The translations under genes were made by a program, and so were the position numbers. The notes below the pieces were generated by a model that saw only the letters and a program-made list of their open reading frames with translations, did no database searches and had not been told where the DNA came from. Positions 5,961 through 13,380 of a stretch of 13,493 bases of DNA are shown piece after piece (positions within the stretch are counted from its first letter, which is position 1; every line of letters starts with the position of its first letter). The stretch is from Candidatus Poseidoniaceae archaeon (GTDB taxonomy: Archaea > Thermoplasmatota > Poseidoniia > Poseidoniales > Poseidoniaceae), in the NCBI GenBank assembly GCA_022425585.1, contig JAKMFF010000001.1, positions 1 through 13,493 of the forward strand, given 5' to 3'.

Positions 5961-8087
5961 ATGTTGCAAGAGTTTGATTTGGCGGCAAGATGGACGTCGA
6001 TGATTCAAGACCTGTACGCAGAAGCCGTGCACAATCTTGCTCAAAAGTGGCCAGATGAGCAATCCCTTGAGGTTTCTTATCGGCTTATCGAAGGTTTTGA
6101 TGACGATTTTGCTCAAAACATAATCGCCAAGCCGGATTTGCATTTCCAGGCAGCTAATCAAGCACTAAGGCAATTTTTACAAGACGAAGGGCACACCTCG
6201 ATGTACCCCTTTGTCAGAATCGTCCACTTACCAAGTGATCAAGTTAGAACGGTTTCACAACTTAGAGCCGATGATATCAGCATGATGCTGTCGATTGACG
6301 CGATTGCCACTAAGATTTCTGGAGTTAGACCAAGGATTTACTCCGCATCATTCTTGTGTGGATCTTGTGGTCATGTTACCGATGTAAAGCAACCAAATGA
6401 ACAAGAATTGGTCGAACCAATCGAATGTTCACAGATCGATGGCGGATGCGGCCGTCCAAAACGCCAGACTAGATTCATATTACAGGAAGATGAATCGATA
6501 CTAATCAATTCTCAATTTATTGAATTACAAGAATCTCCAGAACAGTTGAAAGGAGGCATTCAACCTGAACGAATTATTTGCATAGGTGAACATGATATTG
6601 CTGGAAAATTAAATCCAGGTGATCGAGTAAAGGCTAACGGTGTGCTATTTATCCGTTCACAACGCAAGGGTGGTAAAGATACTCCAGTATTCGATATATT
6701 CCTTCGAATTCATTCTTTGGAGCGACAAAACGTCCCGCTTGAAGAGATTTCAATAACCGAAGATGAAGAACTAGAGATAAAGGAATTAGCCAGTCGCTCA
6801 GACATTTATGACCTATTCAGCCAGAGCATTGCACCATCTATCTTTGGGATGTCTAGAGTTAAGGAATCATTGATGCTACAATTATTCGGCGGAGTCGCCA
6901 GACTAAATCCAGATGGCACTAGAAACCGCGGAGATATCCATATTCTGCTGATGGGGGACCCTGGTGTTGCGAAATCACAACTGCTTGACTATATGTCAAA
7001 GATTTCTCCACGAGGCCAGTTTACTTCCGGGCAATCCGCATCTGCAGCAGGTTTGACTGCCGCTGCTGTGCAGGATTCTGCCGCCGATGGTAGGTGGACT
7101 CTAGAGGCTGGTGCACTTGTTCTAGCTGACCTTGGCCTTGCAGCAATTGACGAATTCGACAAAATGAATGAAACTGATAGGTCGAGTATGCACGAAGCTA
7201 TGGAGCAACAAACCATTTCAATTTCTAAGGCGGGAATAAATGCCAGTTTGCGAACTAGGTGTGCAGTACTTGCAGCAGCCAACCCTAAAAGTGGTAAATT
7301 TGAACCAGTTTCCGACATTCCATTCACTGCGCAAATAAATTTAGCACCTCCATTAGTTTCTCGATTTGATATAATCTGGCTGCTTACCGATATTGCCGAA
7401 CAAGAAAAAGACGCAAAAATTGCCCGCCACATCATTAACAATAGGTTACTTGGAACTAGTGAATTATTAGTTAATCAGGGCAGTGCTCCAGACCCATCAA
7501 AGAAATCCTCAGCCGGAATGAAGAAATCTCAAGAGGGCGATGAAATTCTTTCAAAAGACTTAATCAGAAAATATATTGCTTATTCAAAGCGAAGTATTCA
7601 TCCCAAACTGGAAGAGGAAGCAAGGAATAGAATTGTTGCCTTTTATGTTGAAACTAGGAAGAAAGGCGGAGAATCATCAGATAGTGTGTCAATTACCGCA
7701 AGATCTTTGGAAGCCGTTGCTAGAATGGCTGAAGCGAGCGCTAGAATTCGTCTTGCCGATATAGCTACAGTTGAGGACGTTGAGAGGGCAATTCGCTTGA
7801 CTAGAACTTGGCGAAATGAATTGATGGGCGAAAATTTCGACGAAACAGCATTGCATACTGGAAAGAAAGCAGGTGCTAGAAACAGTGAAAGAATATTACT
7901 AGATATAATTGGAGATTTACAAGCTGCTTCAACTGACAACATCAAAGTGGCAAGCCTAATCGATATATTCAATGAGGCTCAAAGCCATAATATCGATCGA
8001 ACTAAGGTTGAAGATATGATTGAAAAGATGATTAGAGAAGGCCGCTTAATGAGGCCTCGTGGTTATGAATCAATTCAAAAGTTGTGA
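5961..8087 (+). CDS. mcm: Replicative DNA helicase MCM
   Basis: This is the archaeal minichromosome maintenance protein, the hexameric 3'-5' helicase that unwinds DNA at the fork. The 708 residues run in normal domain order. An N-terminal domain with an OB fold carries a zinc site (C133, C136, C156, C163). The AAA+ core follows, with Walker A GDPGVAKSQ (K338), Walker B AIDEFDKM (D397, E398), sensor-1 AANPKSG (N441) and the arginine-finger strand LVSRFD (R468). A hydrophilic Lys/Ser-rich linker near 508-530 precedes the lid helices and a C-terminal winged helix (last 75 or so residues, ending RPRGYESIQKL). All catalytic motifs are intact and no intein is inserted. The start is ATG 5961, supported by AAAAGGTG. 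It is first in the long plus-strand run, with gatE 45 bases downstream. Confidence 0.98.
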   Translation: MLQEFDLAARWTSMIQDLYAEAVHNLAQKWPDEQSLEVSYRLIEGFDDDFAQNIIAKPDLHFQAANQALRQFLQDEGHTSMYPFVRIVHLPSDQVRTVSQLRADDISMMLSIDAIATKISGVRPRIYSASFLCGSCGHVTDVKQPNEQELVEPIECSQIDGGCGRPKRQTRFILQEDESILINSQFIELQESPEQLKGGIQPERIICIGEHDIAGKLNPGDRVKANGVLFIRSQRKGGKDTPVFDIFLRIHSLERQNVPLEEISITEDEELEIKELASRSDIYDLFSQSIAPSIFGMSRVKESLMLQLFGGVARLNPDGTRNRGDIHILLMGDPGVAKSQLLDYMSKISPRGQFTSGQSASAAGLTAAAVQDSAADGRWTLEAGALVLADLGLAAIDEFDKMNETDRSSMHEAMEQQTISISKAGINASLRTRCAVLAAANPKSGKFEPVSDIPFTAQINLAPPLVSRFDIIWLLTDIAEQEKDAKIARHIINNRLLGTSELLVNQGSAPDPSKKSSAGMKKSQEGDEILSKDLIRKYIAYSKRSIHPKLEEEARNRIVAFYVETRKKGGESSDSVSITARSLEAVARMAEASARIRLADIATVEDVERAIRLTRTWRNELMGENFDETALHTGKKAGARNSERILLDIIGDLQAASTDNIKVASLIDIFNEAQSHNIDRTKVEDMIEKMIREGRLMRPRGYESIQKL

Positions 8088-8132
8088 ATAATCAATCGTT
8101 GCTATCTTGAATGATGAACTACTGGGATTGGT

Positions 8133-10163
8133 ATGGCGGAGCCACATACCACCGAACCTGAAGGTGATGTGGCAGATGCTAGTAATCTAAATCCTCAACA
8201 ATTAGGGTTTATGTGTGGCATAGAGGTTCACCAACAATTGGCCACTGGAAAATTGCATTCAAGGCAGCCAGGTGATTTGTATGATGTCACGATGGAAAGC
8301 CTCCCTGCAAATTGGCCTAGATTTTCAAGAAAACTACGGGCGGCCCGTGGAGAAGGCGGCCGCATTGATATTGCAGCGAGGTTTGAAACCAAAAGAAACC
8401 GATCTTTTGAATATGTCCAATCACCCAACTCAGGATTAATCGAACTTGACGAACAGCCACCACTTAGTCATGATAACGAAGCATTGGATATTGCTTTGAC
8501 TACTGCGGCTTTACTTGAAGCCAAACCAGTCTCCTTATTGCAGACAATGCGTAAGACAGTAGTAGATGGGTCAAATACTAGCGGTTTTCAAAGAACAACA
8601 CTTGTATCAACAGGCGGCGAACTGCAAACAGAAACCGGCCCTGTAGGGATATCTGTGTTATTGTTGGAAGAAGATAGTGCGAGAAAATTGGACACCTTTC
8701 AAACGGATACTGGAGAATGCGTAATCTACAACCTAGACCGACTTGGTCTTCCGCTGATTGAAATCGCAACTGAGCCTGATGTCAAGACTCCAAACCATGC
8801 AAAGGAGACCTCAATTGCCCTTGGAAGAACACTTAGACAAACCAGGAGGGTGCGCAGAGGACTTGGTAGCATCAGACAAGATCTCAACGTATCGTTAGCC
8901 TGCGGTGATAGAATTGAGATAAAAGGCTGTCAAGATCTAAATTGGATTCCGAGAATAATTAGACTAGAAATGGCTCGCCAGTTACACTTTTACCGCTTGG
9001 CAAATACTCTTCGTAACAAATTTTCATTGCCTGCCTTGCCACCAGATAGAAGACTGGATGATGCAGCAGTTGAGACAGAAGTTAGCCAAGAAATCGCCAA
9101 ACAATTACCACTTAACCTAGCCGACGTAAGCGAATTATTTTCCGGTTGCGAATCAAAGATGGTGATAACCGGGTTAAGCAGCGGCTCGCAAATGATTGCT
9201 CTACCGTTACCCGGCCTTGACGGGCTTATTGGTGCAAAACAATCAGACCTAGAAGGTTCTCAATTGCCAAGACTTGGCAGAGAATTAGCCGGCGCAGCAA
9301 AATTAGCCGGTGTCAAAGGCGTATTCCATTCTGATGAATTACCGGCTTACGGCATCGAATCCAGCCACGTCAACGGAGTGCGTAACCTACTAAACCTATC
9401 TGATAGTGACGCTTTTGTATTGTGTTTAGCACCTAGATGGCAAGCAGATTTAGCCCTTGAAAGCGTTTTACTAAGAGCCCGAGCTGCATGGCATAGAATC
9501 CCCCAAGAAGTTCGCAACGTGGTGGTCAAGAAAGGCTCTCCAGAAGACGGTACAACCGCACCAATGCGCCCTCTTCCAAGCGGGGCGCGAATGTACCCTG
9601 AAACAGATATTCCAACCACTTCAGTAAGCAGTTCTATGTGGCAAAGTATCCTAGAAAATATGCCTATGACCGACGTAGAGAGGCAAGATAGATTGAGCAA
9701 ATATGATATTTCAGGCGATCAATGCGAACAACTTCTCGCTAGGGAATTAGATGATAGTTTTGTAGATTATCAAAATGATTTACCAGCAAAGGGTTGGGCG
9801 ACAGTCTTGTTGGAAAATGATGAAGTTGACCCCGCTCTTTCCAGTTTGGTATTATTAGCAAAAGAACAAGGAGAACTCACCCGCGAAGCAATTAATGACG
9901 TAATTACAAATTTTGCTAATAGTGGCGCGACCATGGCAGAAATCCAATCCTTTGCCGAACAAAACGGGTTGAAACCAGCGGATACATCTTCTTTACAATC
10001 AGTAATAGACGCCGTAGTTCTCGAGCGAATTGATTTTGTAAAAGAGCGGGGCATGGGTGCGATAGGTCCTCTTATGGGAGTGGTTATGCAAAAGGCTGGC
10101 GCAGCAGATGGTAAAGCAGTCAGCGCTCTGCTAAAACAAGCAATCATGGATGCAACTAAGTGA
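8133..10163 (+). CDS. gatE: Glutamyl-tRNA(Gln) amidotransferase subunit E
   Basis: This is the archaeal tRNA-recognising kinase/transamidase subunit. With GatD it converts Glu-tRNA(Gln) to Gln-tRNA(Gln), replacing a glutaminyl-tRNA synthetase. The 676 residues begin with a variable 25-residue leader, then the GatB/E cradle: GIEVHQQL (29-36), RKTVVDGSNTSGFQRT (140-155), EEDSARK (179-185), YNLDRLGLPLIEIATEPD (199-216) and GLGSIRQDLNVSL (243-255). An AspRS-type GAD insertion spans roughly 300-430, MYPETDIP lies at 487-494, and a YqeY-like tail covers about the last 110 residues. GatD is not in the window. ATG 8133 is the first start after an in-frame TGA at 8112; the Shine-Dalgarno is weak. Its own stop overlaps the start of the beta-propeller gene, which implies coupling. 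Confidence 0.97.
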   Translation: MAEPHTTEPEGDVADASNLNPQQLGFMCGIEVHQQLATGKLHSRQPGDLYDVTMESLPANWPRFSRKLRAARGEGGRIDIAARFETKRNRSFEYVQSPNSGLIELDEQPPLSHDNEALDIALTTAALLEAKPVSLLQTMRKTVVDGSNTSGFQRTTLVSTGGELQTETGPVGISVLLLEEDSARKLDTFQTDTGECVIYNLDRLGLPLIEIATEPDVKTPNHAKETSIALGRTLRQTRRVRRGLGSIRQDLNVSLACGDRIEIKGCQDLNWIPRIIRLEMARQLHFYRLANTLRNKFSLPALPPDRRLDDAAVETEVSQEIAKQLPLNLADVSELFSGCESKMVITGLSSGSQMIALPLPGLDGLIGAKQSDLEGSQLPRLGRELAGAAKLAGVKGVFHSDELPAYGIESSHVNGVRNLLNLSDSDAFVLCLAPRWQADLALESVLLRARAAWHRIPQEVRNVVVKKGSPEDGTTAPMRPLPSGARMYPETDIPTTSVSSSMWQSILENMPMTDVERQDRLSKYDISGDQCEQLLARELDDSFVDYQNDLPAKGWATVLLENDEVDPALSSLVLLAKEQGELTREAINDVITNFANSGATMAEIQSFAEQNGLKPADTSSLQSVIDAVVLERIDFVKERGMGAIGPLMGVVMQKAGAADGKAVSALLKQAIMDATK

Positions 10164-11863
10164 ATAAAATGCGAATAATTGCCACATTTTTTGCTGTTTT
10201 ACTATTCTTATTAGCCCCTATTAGTGCCGCAGAATCAAATGATACCAATTGGACAAGCGACCTGACCCAGCAATGGAATATAGATTTCGAAGCAGTTTAT
10301 GTTTCAACTAAGCCGATTATTGTCGATCAGTCAATTTACGTAAGGACCTCATCTTCAACAATCGACAACGGCATACCAACAATATATTCTCTGGATTTTT
10401 CTGGCAATGAGCAATGGAAAATGACCAATCCCAACTCCACAAAACAAGATATGGCGCCAATAGTATCTGTTAGTGCTGGAAATGGAGAATGTGGTAATTG
10501 GCCAGACATGCTCCTAATAGGTTGGTCAGACGGACTTTTTCAAGCATTAAACCCGATAAACGGTAATGTCATCTGGCAACATAGTACAGAGTTTCTAAGT
10601 TGGGGGATAACCGGTGCAGCAACATTAGATGTGGACTCGGTAATAATTCCAACAAGAACTGGAATTGACAAACTGTGTTTAGATGGCGAACTAGAATTTT
10701 CTCAACAACTAGGCTTAGGCTGGAGAAATAGTCCAACTGCGCTGGATGGGGAGTATTGGATTGGTGATGAGTCGGGAACTCTGTGGCATGTGTCCGCTAA
10801 CCAATCTGTAAATTCATACTCTATTGGGGAAGGGAAAATTCGTCACCAGCCTTTGATTATTGATGATGACAATTTACTAATTCATTTGCAATTGCCTACA
10901 GAAAGCGAACTTCATTTGCTAGACACTACAACAGGTGAGTCAACTACCGTAGCAAAACTGGGCCCGTCTCCAGCTATGCCTGAGACAATGAATCAATACG
11001 TAATTACTGCTGATTCTAGTTATGTGTCACTGATTGACTGCTTGGAAAATTGTCAGGTCATTAACCAAGTCCCTTTCAGATCTAATGGTGAGGTTTCAAT
11101 AATTTTTGATGACTATATTGTCCTACCGCATAATTCTCAGGAGGGTGGGTACGGCGTCTTCACAATTTCAGACGAAGGAGAATTGTATCTTCTCCATACG
11201 CTAAATTTTGCGGACGATTGGTACGGAACAGCAGGGCTAGCAGGACAAGAGGTTAACGGGCAAAAGCAACTTCTGGTGGTGAATGATAATGCAAACCTCA
11301 AGTTTTTATCAACTGATTATGTCCTACTCCCTGAATCAAGCAGCGCAGATTCGGATTGGACAACCATCATTGCTATGCTACTGGCTTTGATTATAATTTC
11401 AACGACTGGCATCCAACTTCTAAGAGAGCGATTTCAATCGGCATTCAAATTCTTTATTTTGTTCATTACAATATTGGTCTACTTTAGTCTTGGAGATATA
11501 GTCAGCGCTTGGGCTGATCTTGTTAACGACCAAGAAGACAGCGACCCGAATGATGTTTGGTCGGAAAATTGGCCAGACGACTGGCTGGGTACGCAAGTTG
11601 TGGTGTTTGAATTTAAGGATGAGCTCATCGAATCTGGCGGTCATGTAAGCCATGATGACGTACTTCAATTAACCAAACATGTAACTAGCGAACTGGGTAT
11701 TGAGCTTGAAATCTCTGATACCAGTTTCGGAAAACATGTAGTAAGCATTGATGGGAAATCAGGTGAAGGATGGGAGTATTATGTCAACGGACAAGCAGGC
11801 GTGGTATCAGCAGAGTATCAATCACTTGATTCCAATGCAGTAGTGGTTTGGAAACAACTCTAG
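10160..11863 (+). CDS. Secreted/membrane beta-propeller (PQQ-like) protein with two membrane helices and a C-terminal DUF4430 domain
   Basis: The 567-residue protein starts with a signal peptide (basic MNKMRI, hydrophobic core to about 20, likely cut near ISAA). Residues about 35-390 look like a beta-propeller with PQQ-type blades: YSLDFSGNEQWKM (76-88), ALNPINGNVIWQ (129-140) and IGDESGTLWHVS (201-212). Two hydrophobic helices follow, about 401-421 and 431-452, joined by a short basic loop (RERFQSAFK), which predicts both flanking domains on the outside. The end (about 477-567) matches DUF4430, related to the transcobalamin/intrinsic-factor C-terminal domain, with GEGWEYYVNGQAGVVSAEYQ at 535-554 and VVVWK near the end. 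GTG 10160 overlaps the gatE stop; ATG 10169 is an equally good start. It lies 40 bases before an ECF S component, hence a probable role in vitamin capture. The domain architecture is fairly clear; the ligand is inferred. Confidence 0.78.
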   Translation: MNKMRIIATFFAVLLFLLAPISAAESNDTNWTSDLTQQWNIDFEAVYVSTKPIIVDQSIYVRTSSSTIDNGIPTIYSLDFSGNEQWKMTNPNSTKQDMAPIVSVSAGNGECGNWPDMLLIGWSDGLFQALNPINGNVIWQHSTEFLSWGITGAATLDVDSVIIPTRTGIDKLCLDGELEFSQQLGLGWRNSPTALDGEYWIGDESGTLWHVSANQSVNSYSIGEGKIRHQPLIIDDDNLLIHLQLPTESELHLLDTTTGESTTVAKLGPSPAMPETMNQYVITADSSYVSLIDCLENCQVINQVPFRSNGEVSIIFDDYIVLPHNSQEGGYGVFTISDEGELYLLHTLNFADDWYGTAGLAGQEVNGQKQLLVVNDNANLKFLSTDYVLLPESSSADSDWTTIIAMLLALIIISTTGIQLLRERFQSAFKFFILFITILVYFSLGDIVSAWADLVNDQEDSDPNDVWSENWPDDWLGTQVVVFEFKDELIESGGHVSHDDVLQLTKHVTSELGIELEISDTSFGKHVVSIDGKSGEGWEYYVNGQAGVVSAEYQSLDSNAVVVWKQL

Positions 11864-11903
11864 TTTAGGTAATGCTCAAGTCATCCAACTGCTAGGCCTG
11901 TAT

Positions 11904-12560
11904 ATGTTCCAGTCCTATGGAGTGCACGGCCCCGTCCTTGGACCCGTTGCCGGATTGGTCATTGACATTGTTTTGTTAGGGCTGGCATTTTGGATGTTAG
12001 CATCTCCAGACATGAAAAGAATCTGTAATATTCTTACCTTTGTTACTCTAATCTTTGGCATTTCTCTGGCAAGGATACTTATGTCGCCGCTACCCAATAT
12101 TCAACCGGTAACCGTAGCATGTTTGATTATTGGCGCGCAGCTTGGTGCAAGACGAGGTGTAGCATTTGCTGTGCTAGTTACTATGATCTCTAACTTTATT
12201 CTTGGCGATGGTATTTGGACTATCTACCAAGCGATAGGGTGGTCAACGGTGGCAATAATTGGGGCCCAATCCAAACTAATTATCGATAATAAATTACAAC
12301 TCGGCAAGCTATACTTCTTGGGTATTGCCTCCGCCTTTTTGTTCGACTTTATTGCTTCAATGAGCGTAATTGGTACAGTAAACGCTGGCGAATTTATGGC
12401 CTATCTAATCAACGGCATCCCCTATGACGTAGTTCATGCATTGGGCAATGTTACGATGGCAGCATGGTTTGGAATTTGGTTCTCCGATGTAATAACTCAA
12501 TACCAATCTATGGAAGAGATAGAACAAACAGTAGTCGATGGATATGTTATCGGATCATGA
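11904..12560 (+). CDS. ECF-transporter S component-like integral membrane protein
   Basis: The 218-residue protein is hydrophobic, with six or seven helices at about 14-33, 40-60, 66-82, 85-101, 108-122, 136-157 and 172-194. It carries the pattern of energy-coupling-factor substrate-binding subunits of the CbrT/ECF_trnsprt type: NIQPVTVACLIIGAQLG (65-81), SNFILGDGIWTIYQAIGW (96-113) and, near the end, NGIPYDVVHALGNV (170-183). S components bind a vitamin or cofactor in the membrane and need EcfT plus EcfA ATPases for transport; none of these are here, so they must be shared from elsewhere in the genome if the system works. It lies 40 bases after the beta-propeller/DUF4430 gene, which suggests a two-part uptake module. 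The specificity cannot be read from the sequence. The start is the first in-frame ATG; its Shine-Dalgarno is unclear. Confidence 0.75.
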   Translation: MFQSYGVHGPVLGPVAGLVIDIVLLGLAFWMLASPDMKRICNILTFVTLIFGISLARILMSPLPNIQPVTVACLIIGAQLGARRGVAFAVLVTMISNFILGDGIWTIYQAIGWSTVAIIGAQSKLIIDNKLQLGKLYFLGIASAFLFDFIASMSVIGTVNAGEFMAYLINGIPYDVVHALGNVTMAAWFGIWFSDVITQYQSMEEIEQTVVDGYVIGS

Positions 12561-12570
12561 TGGGCCTTCC

Positions 12571-12912
12571 ATGGCATTGGTTGTTCGAAAAGACCTCAAA
12601 TTATCTGCGGGTAAGCTTGCTGTTCAATGTTCTCATGCCGCAGTATCGTGTTCACTACAAGCCAAGAAAAGCGAAGCGAGAATACTCGAGCGGTGGAATA
12701 ATGGTGGGGCTAGAAAAATTTGCTTATCGGTAAAAGATGAGGAATCACTACGAATGCTGATGGGGCAGGCAAAATCAGCCGGGATTATTACCAATTTAGT
12801 GAAAGATGCAGGACATACAGAAATCCCACCAGGTACAATTACGGTGCTTGGAATTGGCCCCGCTCCCAGACGAATCATCGATTTACTAGTTGGCGATTTA
12901 AAGCCATATTAG
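12571..12912 (+). CDS. pth2: Peptidyl-tRNA hydrolase, PTH2 family (first copy)
   Basis: This enzyme hydrolyses the ester bond of peptidyl-tRNAs that fall off the ribosome, recycling tRNA. From ATG 12571 it has 113 residues, the usual PTH2 core: VVRKDLKLSAGKLAVQCSHA at the start (catalytic-region lysine in GK, histidine in HAA), a WNNGGARKICL strand, and KDAGHTEIPPGTITVLGIGP near the end with the family aspartate and threonines. The LSAGK variant resembles the LSRGK form found in some archaea rather than MGKGK. In-frame ATGs at 12538 and 12544 would add 11 or 9 residues and overlap the ECF gene; none has a good Shine-Dalgarno. It is followed four to thirteen bases later by a second, different PTH2. 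Confidence 0.93.
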   Translation: MALVVRKDLKLSAGKLAVQCSHAAVSCSLQAKKSEARILERWNNGGARKICLSVKDEESLRMLMGQAKSAGIITNLVKDAGHTEIPPGTITVLGIGPAPRRIIDLLVGDLKPY

Positions 12913-12915
12913 GCA

Positions 12916-12920
12916 GGTGA
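12916..12920 (+). promoter_or_regulatory. Ribosome binding site of the second pth2
   Basis: GGTGA lies five bases before ATG 12926. The in-frame GTG at 12917 is contained in this Shine-Dalgarno and is therefore an unlikely start. Confidence 0.6.
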
Positions 12921-12925
12921 CATCA

Positions 12926-13339
12926 ATGGGGCTGCGTTCATTTATCCATCGACTTACCGCACCAAAAAGTTCAGATTCTGTACCAAATGGCTCGTTTAAG
13001 TTGGTATTAGTGATTAATCATGACCTAAAGATGGGTAAAGGTAAAATTGCCGCTCAATCAGGCCATGCATCGGTATCTGCAACATTAAAAATGGGTGCTA
13101 GCAAGCCTAATTTACTTGACGCTTGGTTGACATCAGGACAAAAGAAAGTCTGTGTAAAAACCACTCAAGATGAATTATTGAAATTAGAACAAGATGCCAT
13201 AAAACTAGGTATCCAAACCGTTCGTGTTAACGATGCTGGAAAGACACAAATCCCAAGTGGTTCATTAACAGTAATTGCTTTTGGACCAGCCCAAGACGAC
13301 GAACTTACCCAATTAACCGGGCATCTAAAACTACTGTAA
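12926..13339 (+). CDS. pth2: Peptidyl-tRNA hydrolase, PTH2 family (second copy, with N-terminal extension)
   Basis: This is a second PTH2 domain protein of 137 residues, directly behind the first copy. The core begins near residue 24 with FKLVLVINHDLKMGKGKIAA and continues with QSGHASVS, a KKVCVKT strand, NDAGKTQIPSGSLTV and FGPAQDDELTQLTGHLKLL, so the lysine, histidine, aspartate and threonine positions are kept. It differs from the first copy in having the MGKGK form and an extension of about 23 residues (GLRSFIHRLTAPK, then a Ser/Pro-rich linker). That segment is amphipathic and basic rather than a clear membrane helix. The two copies differ at most core positions, so this does not look like a recent duplication. 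ATG 12926 is set by GGTGA at 12916. Confidence 0.92.
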   Translation: MGLRSFIHRLTAPKSSDSVPNGSFKLVLVINHDLKMGKGKIAAQSGHASVSATLKMGASKPNLLDAWLTSGQKKVCVKTTQDELLKLEQDAIKLGIQTVRVNDAGKTQIPSGSLTVIAFGPAQDDELTQLTGHLKLL

Positions 13340-13380
13340 TTTTCCGCCTAATTCATCAATGATGGCAACTTGGTGGGCTC

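Noticed and set aside
6989..7441. Open frame of 150 codons on the minus strand opposite the AAA+ core of mcm
   Set aside because: The mcm strand carries Walker and sensor motifs across the whole stretch; the antisense product is Ser/Ala-rich with no recognisable domain.
7480..7550. Lys/Ser-rich insertion in mcm considered as an intein or frameshift remnant
   Set aside because: Only about 20-25 hydrophilic residues, no splicing motifs, and the frame and flanking AAA+ and lid regions are intact; it is an ordinary linker.
12464..12733. Plus-strand frame of 89 codons overlapping the ECF gene and the first pth2
   Set aside because: It overlaps two genes supported by family motifs; the product is basic and unstructured-looking with no motif.
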